The notes below the pieces were generated by a model. That model did not search any database. It was given only the letters and a program-made list of their open reading frames with translations, and was not told where the DNA came from. DNA of 64,000 bases from Xiphias gladius (Eukaryota > Chordata > Actinopteri > Istiophoriformes > Xiphiidae): contig NC_053404.1 in the NCBI RefSeq assembly GCF_016859285.1, positions 16,197,105-16,261,104 on the forward strand, read 5' to 3'. Position 1 is the stretch's first letter; each line of letters begins with the position of its first letter. Shown one piece after another: positions 37,201 through 47,559 of the stretch. A program made the translations under genes and the position numbers.

Positions 37201-40200
37201 TGACTCTGAAACTACAGTACGGTGCTCACAAAATGACCTCGGTGAAATACGACAATTTGTTGTCATGCACTGAAAAGTGAAACACAATAAACACATGTAA
37301 AATCCAGGTGAAAATAAAAAAACACTCGGTCCTCTATTATTTCAGTTGTAGAATTAGCTGATAGTACAATTAAGATCTTTATTGTGATGATTTCTAAGTT
37401 TTATTTTTCTAAAGTTTCCCACAAGGCTCTAGACAGAATCTAATTGCAGCTACATGTATTCTCATTTAAGGTAGCTGCATCTGAAAAAAATTCTCACAGC
37501 AGAAAAGCTGTGTAAAAAACATAAACCAGAGATCGCAGAAGTGCCTAGGAAGTTCATGAAGATCTTGGACAGTCCTTCTACCTACGAGATCAAGGTGGCC
37601 TACTTGCAACATTGTTGATGCATACGGACTGCTGTTTTTCAACCGGGAATGCTGATCTGTAGATTTTCCAGATTAACTACTTCAAATCTTGCGGTTCTAG
37701 GATAATACTGTGAACCTTCCTGTGAAATTTCGACACAGACAAGAGTGGCCATGCATGAACACAATCAGTGGAAACATTAAGTTCACCAAAATGTTTTCAA
37801 ACCAGATTCCTGTGAACCTGTTACCTTCAGTACTGGCCCCTGCATTGCCGCCGCAGCATCAAAGAAACAAAAAAGATGTTAGTGCAGTAGCGCCCACTGT
37901 TCTTCCAGCCCCCACATCCCCATCACCCCACTCACCACTGAGGTCAGTCACGTATCAAGCCAGCAGGGGTAACATTAATAACACAATATATCTCATTTAG
38001 ATAAAGAAAGATTAGATATATATTTTTTAAAATGACTAAGAAATGCTTAATGATAAAATTAAAGCAGCATTATTTTAACACGGAATCCAATAAGAACAGG
38101 CAATGCAAAAGTGGTCACTTGTAATGACAAACCCACAGAGCATTATCACACAGGTGTTTAGCTTTGTGGAGCTTTTTAGCTTCTTTTAGCTCATTGGTTT
38201 GGTTTTACAGCCAGCACGTTTGCTGCAGACAGCTGCTTTGCTCTGATAAAGCAATACATGCGATACATGCAAACAGGAGACACACTAAGTTAGCAATTAG
38301 CCAGGGAGGAGAGTTGAGCAGTTCAGCTAAAGAACCAAATATCTCATTCAAGAGCTGGTGGAGACCAAACAGGAGCTATAAGGAGAGTGCACTATGGACT
38401 TATATTTTATCAGGTGACCAGAAAAATGAGCGTCTACTGGATATGTAAATAGGCAATCCTTTGCTAAAATGGTAGCAGTAGCTGTTTAATAAGACAACAA
38501 CATGTCAAGGCTTTGTGTCTTTCAAATTGTCTTGGAGATCTTCTACCACCTAGTGGCCATGAATCAATAAATGCAGCTTTAAATACACAATGCAGCATAT
38601 AATAAACACTTACGTCTGGGTGCTGGCAGGAACTCATCAACTTCACCTTTGAACCCTATGGAGAATAGCAGCAGTTGCTATTAATACATACACATAGAGT
38701 ACATAATGTTACATAACACTAGTGATGAACTGCATATACAGTATTATAATGACAAAATATGAGAATCATATTAGACATCACAGTAGGAGAGTAATTACTG
38801 TTTTTTTTTCTTGTGATTAAAATAATTTTGTGATCGTGAGAAAACAGTTTTTTCATGTCGAGAGCACTGGGGTGTGATGGTGCTGGGACTCGGTGAAACC
38901 TACTCTTAACAACGACGGAGGCATACGCAGACAGCTCTCCCTTTGAGTTCATGGCAGAGACGCGATACTGCGCTGTGTCATCAAAATCGCATCTGAAAGA
39001 GGAGAGTACCAGGTGATCACTGCCCATGAGGATTCATGTGTACAGTGCCCTTCCCCCACCTCAACCTCAGCCCTCTCAACCATGTAAATAATACCAACTA
39101 TGTGAGCCCTGACTGTAACGCGTTCCATAACTCCTGACCAGGAATACTCTGGCAATAAATAGACACCACTGGTGATGTCATTTGCACCAGGTGGTGTAGG
39201 TTTCTTTACATGAAAAGTATCCGCTTTGTGCTGTACATAATAGGAACCAATAATCAGACTCCACGAGACATATTCTACTAAAATATAAGAAAAATTTAAG
39301 GTAATGGTATTCGTACGCCCTTGTGAGTTTTGGCTGCTTGCTGAAATGGTCAAATGTTATCTTAGCTATCTTTAGACATGCTCTTTGTTATCTGTGGCAG
39401 CATGAGAAATATTGTGGCTCCTCTCCAGGTCACAGTCCTACAGTGTCAGTCGGTTTAGGCAAGTTAGGCAGGCATAAAGGCAGACATCAATATCACCATG
39501 CCAGGGATAAAAAGTGAAGCTTTGGTTCTTCCCATTGGGTAGATTCTGGACCGAAAGCTGAAGCCAGTGCTAAAATAAGTTGCAATAAGCAGAGGCAGGC
39601 TACAAAAAATCTTTGACTGAATTTGATTTTATTTAAACAATCCAACTTAAATTAACTCACTTGGAGAATTGATCATTTAAAGACACAATAAAATGAAAAA
39701 TATTTTTCAAATTCTAATGCTGTGTCCCTGCGTTAATTCTTCATTTAATTCTTGTTTCATGCTCAGGTTGTGTCATAAAAAAATCATTTTTTTGTTTATT
39801 TTTATGTCAAAATGTCTCTTTTTGTAATGTAAAACACAAAAATATTCTTGACGACTCACTTTGAACTCATAAATGTATCCAATCAAATGCGATTTGGGGA
39901 GGCTAGCCCTGCACATCACATAAAGCTGCACTTGACCATTGGCCATTGGATTGCTAAACTAAGTGGGTAGCTAAGCTCTAAGCGCTTAAGATGGCAGACA
40001 GCAGCAAGCCCAAATCTAAACTTCAAATTTTCACTCCTGAACACAATGAGAGGCTTCACTGGCACTACATCCTTGTTTTTCTACACTATATGGTCCGTTA
40101 TCAATGTTAAAATTTTCATTGGCTGCATTAAACTCAGGTGACAGCCTGAGGACTGTAATTTCTCTGGCTAAACCTTGTGAGAAAAAAGGACTAAGAGAAG

Positions 40201-43200
40201 AGCAGCTTTGGCTAATAACAATTCAAGCTAACACAAGAAAAAGACGTCTACGTAAGCATAAAAATAAGCATATACAATAAGTTGGACTTTCCACACTCTT
40301 TCCACTGGATCTACAAAAGTCGTCAAGGTGGTGAAATGTGATGGATGTTAAACTTTGACACAAGATGTCAGTGGCTCTTTTAAGAATCATTTATTTCAAG
40401 TGCTGTGGAAAAGCTACACCTACCTGTTAATCTCCAGTGAATGCACGCTGTATCTGCTCTCAAGTTTATACTTGCCAGGGTTAGCCATGGGGTCAATTGT
40501 CACATTGTTTTTGTACCTTGTTGTGGGAGGCAGAAAAAACGAAGGAAGAAAGAGCAAGGGAAGCAGAAAAAGCTTGAAAAGGAGTCAAAAGATGAAAAAA
40601 ATAAAATAAAGCCATGGATAAATAGATGGAGCTCAAAGAAATAAGCAGGCTGTTGAGAGAACTGAAAGGACAGAAATTAGGTTATTTTATGGGTGATGTG
40701 TGTTGGTGACCCTACCAGATGACCCGTGGGTCGGGCCAGCCACTGACAGTGCAATGCAGCCGGACACACTGCTTCTCCCACACTGTGTGGGAGCGAGGTT
40801 TAATCACAAACTCCGGGGCGTGCATCAGGCTGTCTTCGTTCATGCGCTTGAAGTGTTCCTCGTGTTCATGGATCTAAAGGTGGCAGAGAAAATCAGTCAG
40901 GACCATCGTACCTTTGCGAACCATAAACTTATAGCCAAAACAAAAAACAAAACTCCCTGTGATTTCACCAGAAATCCACAATGCATGCTAGAAGCAAAAA
41001 CAAAGCTTTTACATACACAAATTGAGCAAGATCCTGACATATCTTTATTTATTTACACTTGCAAGGTGTATGCACTCAACGTGACACATGTTATGAGTGT
41101 GACTGTGTGTGTTGTTCATTATGTCCTATGAATAGCTAGGGGTGTTGAAGCCCCATTAAGTTGTGCATCCAGTAACTCAGCACATAATATGACAACACCC
41201 ATGAGACACTGCTTCCCTGTGTCTCAAGAAACACGATCTCCCGAGGAATTTGTCACTGAGTAGTAAGGCTATCTGGTAGAGTGGAGACAGATAAATACAG
41301 TGAGGGGGGGAACTGTGGCTTTCATGATGCTCAGTGAATGGCTGGGTACTTCACATAATCAAAGGGACATAAATAACGCCCTTGTGTAAGGAATAGTAAT
41401 AACAACAACTTAGCCACGGGCACTTGGCATTCCTAAGAAGTACTGGCAATATGCTCAGTTATACAACAACGCAGAGAACATAAATGGGCTATGGAGCCTA
41501 ATATGTTTTTTGTCTGTGATGTCAAAAGTTAGAAAATACGTTTTTTGATGTTATAAAAGAAGATTGTCCAGTGTGAGGATGTCACAAGTAACAAAAGCTA
41601 ATATGTGATTCAAGAATCAGAGTAGTCTATTGAGTATAGTAAATATTATATTGTGTACAATAAAAAACAGTCTGTGATGAGATAGTGGTTTACTGTGATG
41701 TCATAAGTACAAGAGGCCAACTGTGAAGTCATGAGTAATAAAAAACAACATGTGATGTCATGAGGCAAAGTTGTCTACTGTGATGTCACAGGTAACAAAA
41801 AACAGTCTCTGATGTCATTAAATAGTGGTTCACTGTGATGTCATTAGTAGGAGACGCCAACTGTACTGTGAAGTCATGAGTAAAAAAAACAATCTGTTAT
41901 GCTATAACTGTTATAGCATAACAGACTGTTTTGTTACTGCGATGTCACAAGTGACAAAAGACATTCTATGATGTCATGAGGCAGGGCTATCTACTGTGAT
42001 GTCATAAGTAACACATAATCTGTTAAACTATGAAGCAGAAAAATCTACTGCGATGTCTGTAGTGACAAAACACAGTCTGTGATGTCATGACATAGAGTGG
42101 TTTACTGTGGTGTCACAAGTAGAAGAAGCCCTTTACTGTGATGTCATGGGTAACAAAAAAAACATTTGTTAATCTATAACAGTTATAGCATAACGGGTTG
42201 GTTTTTTTCTCTGATGTCATCTGACAGGGTCTTCTACTATGAGGTCACCAATGGGAGAAGCCAGTCTGCGAGGCCATGATTGAGACTGTCTACTGTGATG
42301 TCACATGTACAAAATGTTGATGTAGAAAAAAGACTTAACTTTTGATCACAGTAATGTCATCACAGTCCAATGTGATGTCATTAACCTCAGTGATGTCACA
42401 TCTCTGATGATAGGGATTGATTTACATTGATGTCACAAAAAAAAAAATCAGATTGTCAGTGATGAAGAATGTGTTCTGTCACGTGTGAATGGCATACTGT
42501 GGTATCACATGGAACAAGGGCCAGTTTGTGATGTCATTAATAAGAAAGCTTTACAGTGATGTCATGAGCAAGAAAAGCCAATCTGTAATGTCACAAAGCC
42601 GAATGGTTTGCCAGCACATGTCAGTCAAACACTGATGTGACAATCCTGTGACAGATGTGTATTTGATATAAAAATAATTCACCTAGTTGCAAAAGACTGT
42701 GCTTCCCTGTATGACCTCGAAACAGCTTGATATCCCATCACTGACCCTTTTGTTCAGAGAGATGCGTTCAGCTGACTCTCGCATGGCCTCCGTCCTGGAG
42801 AACTGCTCTGACCTCTCCATCTCCAGGCCACTGGTGAACAAATTCCTGCGGGCCATGTGTGCAGCAGTGTCCCTCACCCTTGCTTCCTCTGTATCTGAAA
42901 ATCCTGTAGCAAACTCTTGACTGGGAGTCAGCAGAGCAGAACCATGTGGATGGATGTGGGGAGTAAGGAATAGCTTTAAAACTGAAACAACTTCAAGAGA
43001 ACAGCATTTTTGAGGTTCCAGTTTTATGTGGGTGTGGAGTTTATTACCTGCCCCTGAAGATAGGCACTACATAGCCGATGATTTGGTTCTCTTTATCCAC
43101 AGCCAAGTACGTTGGCTTGGCTCTCTTGGGTATGGGGCTCAGTCTGCTCTCTTCCAGCCCAGAGTGTGAAGACAATTTAAGTCTGAGACATACAGAATAC

Positions 43201-45385
43201 CATCAGCCTGGCACACAGCCAGACAGTGCAACTAATAACATAACATTAACATGTGTCGATAAAGCTACGGTCACGGGTAGATGAGTGGTAGATTAGGGTT
43301 GATTGGGAAAGTAGTGTAGATGGTTTAGTTATGATTGCAGCATTTTTACACCTATGCAATAATTCCGTTTTCAAAATCGATAAATCACAACCACTGAGGA
43401 CAACTGAGAAAAATTATTATCGAATCATTAAAAGACCCAAACAACACTTTTTCTTCAGTCCAAGCAAGTGGTACACACTGGGGATTCCAGATCCAAAAAT
43501 CCAGATCAGAGTACAACTGATACTGATACTGATATTATAGCTCATAGGAGTCACATTACACTTTAAAATCGTGATACACCATTTGTAACAGTTCAAAGCC
43601 ATGTTGCATCAGTCCTTCTCATTGTACTACTGTCCCATGATGAATGGGTAGAGGGATAACAAGTCTAGAAAGAAGTGGGCTCAGAGAAATGCCTCCAATA
43701 AAACCTGTCCAACCTTAGAGCTCTGTTTTGTTAAACAAGATTATCACAGCCTTTTGAATATATGTTTTTACATCTACTATGTCAGTTTTCCAGGCTGTCC
43801 ATTGTAATATTTAGGTCAGGCTCCACTCACTTTGTCGTTTTGTAGTGAGGGGGCAACACTGTCTGTAGTGCTGGAGAGTTGGGGGTGGGAGCTCAGGGTA
43901 TGAGATAACAAGAACTTGATAAGGAGGCAGGGGCAAGAAGGGTGAAAGGGCAGCTACCCACATTTTTCTTATCTATCTGGGTTAGTGTCCCTGTCTCAGT
44001 GTAGCTCTGACCAGTCACATCCTCTTGACTTTCCAGGATCAGGGCTGTAACAATATAATAGTGGGGGCTGTGGTTTCATTACTGAATCCAAGTAGTTAAT
44101 GTGTTGCCCAGCAGTCGAAAGTCATGAGTGTAAAGGCAAAGATCAGATGGTGTTATTAAAACCTAAGCCCTCTGACCTGTTCGCACTCTCCAGGCCAGGG
44201 TATTTAAAGACTTGCCAGGCACTGTAAAAGATAGGATCATGGTAAACTGGGTATTTTGTTATTCCTAGGGTAAAAACGCTCAATATACTCCGTCCTTTAA
44301 TATCTGGAAATCTGAACTGATTGATTGTGCCTGATCACCTTTATAGTGATGTAGAATCTACACAACCACAAATTTTGGAGGATCAGCTATAAAACCAAAC
44401 TACTTTTTCAGACTTTCCTTGTAAACCCAGTGTCTTTTTTTCCATTAATTTATTACACACTAACAAAAACTCATAATCACATTTAAAGCAGGTATATAAA
44501 CACTAGACAGCTGAACCACTGCATAGAACAGGGACCACACAAATCTTGGCAGCAAAACCAACCACTAACAACTTTCCAGATGTCTATGGGATATTTACAG
44601 GAAGAATCAATTTTTCTAAGACATAATAATCCATGTGAATAAAATCAGGTGTTTAAAGAAAATAAATCTGTAAAACAGGGATTCAGTTTTTAAGTGAACA
44701 AGGCTGAAAAACTGTCACCTCTTATTTTCTCTCTAAGAAGGTATGCACAGGTCAGGATTCTATTTCTGTGTATGCCATATACCATATTTCAGCCATTACA
44801 TAACAGCGCATTTTCTTACAGCTTATCTAACAAGGGTTTTGCTCTGAACAGCTATGTTTCCCATAACCATTTCATTATAGTTGTATTAAAAGTAAGTTTT
44901 GTCAGCATGCATAAATGCACAAAGGGCATCTCTCAACCTACATGCAAAGAGCTACATGCAGGAATCAAAGTTGTTTTCAACCACTAGAATAATCCTTAAG
45001 TGTGACTGAGGGTTGATCTCAAAAGGGGAGAACGATGGTTACTTGTTGTCAATATAGCAGCAGGGCAGGATAGATGATCCCAAAGCTGTGACTGTGATGG
45101 AGGTGAACTTGATCAGTTGGGTTGGGTGATCATGTTAAAGGGGAGGGGGGTAGCTTCCAACATCTACAATGACGTGGATTGATGAAGGCACGGCTTGACC
45201 CTCCATCCTCCTCATCTTCCTCCTCCTTACCCTCTGCTCTTGCTGCTGCTGGCTGAGGTGCTGCTGCCAGCAAGGTATCGGCTGCTGGACTGGTACTGGC
45301 TCATTTTAGACTCCGTCTCCCTGCTACGGTAGCCACGGTCGTAGTGGCGATGATGCTTCTGGTAGAACGGTATAGATCCAGACAT
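18894..45385 (-). CDS. myom1: Myomesin-1, sarcomeric M-band crosslinker (complete, 38 coding exons)
   Basis: Myomesin-1 bridges myosin thick filaments and titin in the M-band as an antiparallel dimer. Coding exons 5' to 3': 45385-45231, 43182-43048, 42920-42746, 40873-40716, 40516-40424, 38992-38904, 38655-38614, 37839-37825, 36887-36726, 36487-36326, 34696-34555, 34092-33893, 33448-33395, 33269-33145, 33001-32818, 32719-32545, 32442-32321, 29384-28905, 27201-27005, 26907-26781, 25722-25538, 25449-25335, 25223-25067, 24974-24868, 24767-24723, 24609-24473, 24339-24195, 23730-23671, 23190-23123, 23023-22910, 21932-21845, 21755-21717, 21607-21502, 21109-20946, 20705-20669, 20470-20448, 19872-19817, 19154-18894. 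All phases join, giving 4,899 nt and 1,632 residues. Order: head (MSGSIPFYQKHHRHYDRGYR), two Ig, three Fn3, EH insert, two Fn3, five Ig, end VFIPDEVAGKKK. Domain order and exon phases match vertebrate MYOM1, not MYOM2/3. The Ser-rich repeat present in the human head is missing. Confidence 0.96.
19433..19706 (+). repeat. Fish retroposon 3' tail with (CT)n head and (GAATT)n end
   Basis: A (CT)n tract is followed by CACCTGGTCGAGGCAGACAT, AGGGAGTTTTTCCCTGCCGC, CGCCAAGTGCTCGCTCATGG and TTTGGCGCTATATAAATAAA, ending in repeated GAATT. I recognise this as a very common fish non-LTR retroposon 3' tail. It lies in the last myom1 intron in the opposite orientation to the gene. Confidence 0.7.
22832..22863. 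repeat. (AT)n(AC)n microsatellite
   Basis: An uninterrupted AT dinucleotide run passes directly into an AC dinucleotide run within a myom1 intron, just 5' of the exon at 22,910-23,023 on the map. Confidence 0.9.
23268..23645 (-). repeat. Fish non-autonomous element, GCTGCAAC family, copy 4
   Basis: The ends GAGCTGAAACG and CGTTGCAGCTC form short terminal inverted repeats. The interior shares CTTTTCTCT, GGACCGTTGGTTGGAC and ACTCTGGGATGC-type blocks with the copy at 8,835-9,180. This is the best-preserved copy in the window, inside a myom1 intron. Confidence 0.55.
25335..27201 (-). CDS. myom1: myom1 exons for Fn3 domains My7-My8
   Basis: Exons 27201-27005, 26907-26781, 25722-25538 and 25449-25335 encode two Fn3 domains. 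Signatures include ASPAPPYGITILECVRDSMV, YQFQVRAANMAGVG, GPPHDLQIREVRSDSLALLW and VYVFRVRAQNKAGVGKTSDV. The donor after YIK (AAG|GTCGCT) is weak by consensus, but the join YIK-IKNLKEG fits the mammalian protein. Confidence 0.9.
27585..28155. repeat. Foldback element, copy A
   Basis: The left part (CTTGCCAAGAGTTAGATGAG, GATACCAC, AACAAAATCCACCTAACGGC) is the diverged reverse complement of the right part (GTGGTATTAATCTTCTCAGC, CTCAGCAAG). The central right arm contains three tandem copies of TAAGC. It shares both arms with copy B near 48 kb and lies in the myom1 intron 3' of the EH exon. Confidence 0.55.
28905..29384 (-). CDS. myom1: EH-type cassette exon of myom1
   Basis: A 480-nt exon (160 codons) follows a strong acceptor (pyrimidine-rich, TAG|GGGG) and ends at ACAG|GTGAGC. 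It is phase 1 on both sides, so it can be included or skipped. It sits between Fn3 domains My6 and My7, exactly where mammalian MYOM1 has its embryonic-heart segment. The junction AAIGGG matches the mammalian AAIGGG. The translation (GGIPHGVLPEMGPGGN...) is rich in Ala, Glu, Pro and Ser with no domain fold, like the disordered, elastic EH segment, but longer than the roughly 96 residues in human. In vertebrates EH inclusion marks embryonic heart; regulation in this species is inferred only. Confidence 0.82.
29385..32320 (-). other. myom1 intron upstream of the EH exon
   Basis: This 2.9-kb intron contains a G-rich block of GGT repeats with an internal duplication (31,030-31,310). The rest is AT-rich with no further exon that I could support. 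Confidence 0.5.
31030..31310 (+). repeat. Duplicated segment flanked by GGT/GGGGGT-rich tracts
   Basis: Two (GGT)n/G-run tracts, at about 31,045-31,090 and 31,272-31,310, flank two diverged copies of an 80-90 bp unit starting GTGTGACATGCGGCTG at about 31,087 and 31,172. The plus strand has several G-runs capable of G-quadruplex formation. In the myom1 transcript the tracts read as CCACC-rich pyrimidine sequence. Confidence 0.65.
32321..34696 (-). CDS. myom1: myom1 exons for Fn3 domains My4-My6
   Basis: Seven exons (34696-34555, 34092-33893, 33448-33395, 33269-33145, 33001-32818, 32719-32545, 32442-32321) encode three fibronectin type III domains. Typical Fn3 signatures are visible: YIIVTWKQPSVDGGSSILGY, GRSYIFRVRAVNKSG, VLSWKPPGEKG, GKSYSFRVRCCNSAGVGEPS, VVVSWEASRDAKELVGYYIE and YVLRVRAVNAAG. 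Exon 33448-33395 encodes the short linker APWTGQIIVTEEEPA between the first two. Confidence 0.92.
36326..40873 (-). CDS. myom1: myom1 exons for Ig domains My2-My3
   Basis: Exons 40873-40716, 40516-40424 and 38992-38904 encode the first Ig domain (APEFVIKPRSHTVWEK to GELSAYASVVVK), with the canonical core residues LHC, W, DTAQY and SAMN. Exon 38655-38614 and the 15-nt microexon form the linker. Exons 36887-36726 and 36487-36326 encode the second Ig domain (KFGVSFGREGETMSLGC to YETYSAYVFVR). Confidence 0.9.
37825..37839 (-). CDS. myom1: Candidate 15-nt microexon of myom1
   Basis: Fifteen bases, GGGCCAGTACTGAAG, lie between an acceptor ending ATGCAG and a donor G|GTAACA. The exon preserves phase 1 on both sides and adds R-A-S-T-E. 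Skipping it also keeps the frame. The inserted AST matches an AST at the equivalent linker position of mammalian MYOM1 as I remember it, which argues against chance. The polypyrimidine tract is only moderate. Confidence 0.5.
41515..42600. repeat. Degenerate array of TGATGTCA-type motifs
   Basis: I count about twenty GATGTCA cores, mostly in the context CTGTGATGTCA(C/T), in about 1.1 kb, plus near-misses such as GAAGTCATG, GGTGTCAC and AATGTCA. Spacers recur (ACAAAAAACAGTCTGTGATG, TCTACTGTGATG, CATGAGGCA), so this looks like a decayed minisatellite with units of roughly 50-60 bases. It lies inside the myom1 intron between coding exons 3 and 4. Confidence 0.75.
41894..41924. repeat. Near-perfect palindrome, 15-bp arms with one-base centre
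   Basis: CTGTTATGCTATAAC (41,894-41,908) is followed by T and then GTTATAGCATAACAG (41,910-41,924), its exact reverse complement. Pairing extends one base further outward. A related half-copy (TAACAGTTATAGCATAACGG) lies at about 42,175-42,197 in the same array. Confidence 0.9.
42746..45385 (-). CDS. myom1: myom1 N-terminal head exons (1-3)
   Basis: Three exons encode the unique myosin-binding head. The start is the ATG at 45,383-45,385, giving MSGSIPFYQKHHRHYD, which parallels the mammalian start MSLPFYQ. Exon 2 contains SPIPKRAKPTYLAVDKEN and YVVPIFRG. Exon 3 carries SDTEEARVRDTAAHMARRNL. The end of exon 3 is set at AGG|GTCAGT because the length of ISLNKR-IHEHEEHFKRMNED then equals that of the mammalian protein. 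A later GAG|GTCATA in the same phase is possible. The region is Ser/Arg-rich and probably disordered. Confidence 0.85.
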
Positions 45386-45614
45386 GTTGCAGGCCGCTCC
45401 TGGTACGAACCCTGAGTTTCTGAGTTTCTTGCTCCCTGTTTGTTTGTCTGTCTGGTTAGTTAGTGTTCAAGAGCAGTACATTATTGTTTTCATAATGTAC
45501 TGTAGGCTCATCATGACTTTCAATGATTTTTGTGTTTTTGTTTTTTTGGTAATTGGATGCATTGACAAGCTGGCCATGCTTTCATTTACTTCAACATGTT
45601 CTTTATAGTTGAAA

Positions 45615-45618
<4 letters not shown>

Positions 45619-45699
<81 letters not shown>
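45619..45699. repeat. (TG)n microsatellite, about 40 units
   Basis: An essentially pure TG run of about 80 bases begins 234 bases upstream of the myom1 start codon (in transcript sense). Long TG/CA runs can adopt Z-DNA and are usually highly polymorphic. Confidence 0.95.
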
Positions 45700-45701
<2 letters not shown>

Positions 45702-46144
45702 TGGAGAAATAATTGAATCCCAATTATAACATTTGGAATATTCCATATATTAAATATATTCCAGCAAAAACTGCATAACTGCATAATATGTCCTTGATCA
45801 ATAAAGAAAAAAAAGTCTTTTAACCATTATTAAAACTGTAAATACAAACTTGCAACATCGGCTAGCAAGATATGATATGACATTCAGGCAATCAGGCAGG
45901 TTTCTCAGCATGCTTAGACAGACATATGAAAAAACTACAACCTGGCTTGTCACATCCTGCACATCCCACAACGGTTGCCACTTACCCCGGACAAAACCCC
46001 TCAAAATCAAAGCTTTAAAGGAAAAGATGGTCCAACTCCACACTCAAACCCTGATATCCCAGCAGAGCCAGCAGGTAGGTGCGTACAGGACTGCGGTCTA
46101 CACAACAAAAATAATATTGGCCCTAGCCAGAGTGTCCAAGCAGC

Positions 46145-46185
46145 AGTCACAGCCTTTTATGGTGAGGGTGGAGATATATATAGCT
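46145..46185 (-). promoter_or_regulatory. myom1: Candidate muscle promoter of myom1: CArG box and TATA-like element
   Basis: On the minus strand, CTATATATATC (46,183-46,173) is followed by CCATAAAAGG (46,162-46,153). The second is an exact CC(A/T)6GG serum-response-factor site that could also act as a TATA box. It lies about 770 bases upstream of the first coding exon. SRF sites are characteristic of sarcomeric gene promoters. No non-coding exon 1 donor was firmly identified, so the link to myom1 is an inference. Confidence 0.35.
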
Positions 46186-47559
46186 GAGAGCAGAGCTGGG
46201 AAGCAAGTCAACCCCCGTAGTGGAACGCATTTATGGGTGCAGGTCTCTGTCAATGCACATTAATGCCTGATATGCAGGTAAACACAGGGTTACTTTTCGC
46301 TGTGTGCGTTATTATTTAATGTTATTCATGAATCTTTTAATTTCATTTTTTGACTTTTTCATCCTGTTTATACATTTATGAAATGTATATAATGTATTTA
46401 TGTGTGAATGAGTGTGTGTATTTAATTGTATTATTTTCATTCACAATTGATTAATTTATTAATTGATACCTTAAATTTGCTTATTTGTTTAATCTACTGA
46501 TGTAATGGATAAGACATACTGTATAGTCCACCATTTATACAAAGCCTACAGACTTTAAACCAGAATGCAAAAGCACCTCATTATCCAACCATTACCAAAG
46601 GATCAGTGATCACCAGATTGTTGAAGTGCTGGTTTTGATTTTTATGTAATTTATTTTTAGTTCAATATCTGTTTTTTTCTAATTTCTTTTAAGGTCCATC
46701 AAGACCTTGCTGATTTATAGACTGAGGTTTTACCACAGCAGTCTCAGCTGTGACTGTGTCTAACTTTAGCTATGCTATTGTCACTCGCTTCACATACAAC
46801 AAATGCCAGTTACTGTCCCTTTGTCACTCTCCCTTTCAGTCTCGCTCATTTGTGGAAGTACACAAATGTCCCCTCTTGTCCCCTCTGTTCATAAACAGCC
46901 TCCAAAAGAAAAAGTGAAACCAATCAAAGACTAAGACTCCAGTGGCAGCTTTTTAATTCCAGTTGCATTAATAAAAAGCACATCCTTGATGCTACAAGAA
47001 TGAAAAGGTGATTAAAAGTCATCGTGAATAGAAAGTACTTTCCTGTTTAAATAAAGTTTGTAGATTTGATTCGACTGCCAAGGTGTTTGGACGTTGTTCT
47101 GGAAATTGACTGCAACACAAACACCTGGCAATTTTCCATGGCAAAGATACAGCGCTGAAAACTTCTGAGGGCCTTTTTGGTCCTCACCCACCGCTGTCCC
47201 ACACAATAATCAGCATGACAACGTACCTAAAATGTTATGGCAGGAATTTGAAGTGTAAGTCCATTAAAAGAGATCAACAGTGAGGGTACCTAACACAGGA
47301 CATTAAGCAGGGTCACAACACTACATGCTGCTTAATGAATATGGGGCACAATGTATTTAACAATTTGAATATGTCACGAGTCACTACATCATTTGCCAAC
47401 ACGATTACTTTAGAACACAGCAATTAACTGAAAAGCAAGACAGTGACACTACTTGTCAGAAAAGCAGCAGCGATATGCACAGCTTGGTAACGTGTTCAGC
47501 TGACTCTCAAAGCCTTTATTGGTTTAATTCAAATGCATTTAACTATATTATCTCTTAAA

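Noticed and set aside
45850-46263. Plus-strand open frame of 137 codons
   Set aside because: No recognisable domain, no Kozak or splice support, and it covers the candidate myom1 promoter on the other strand.
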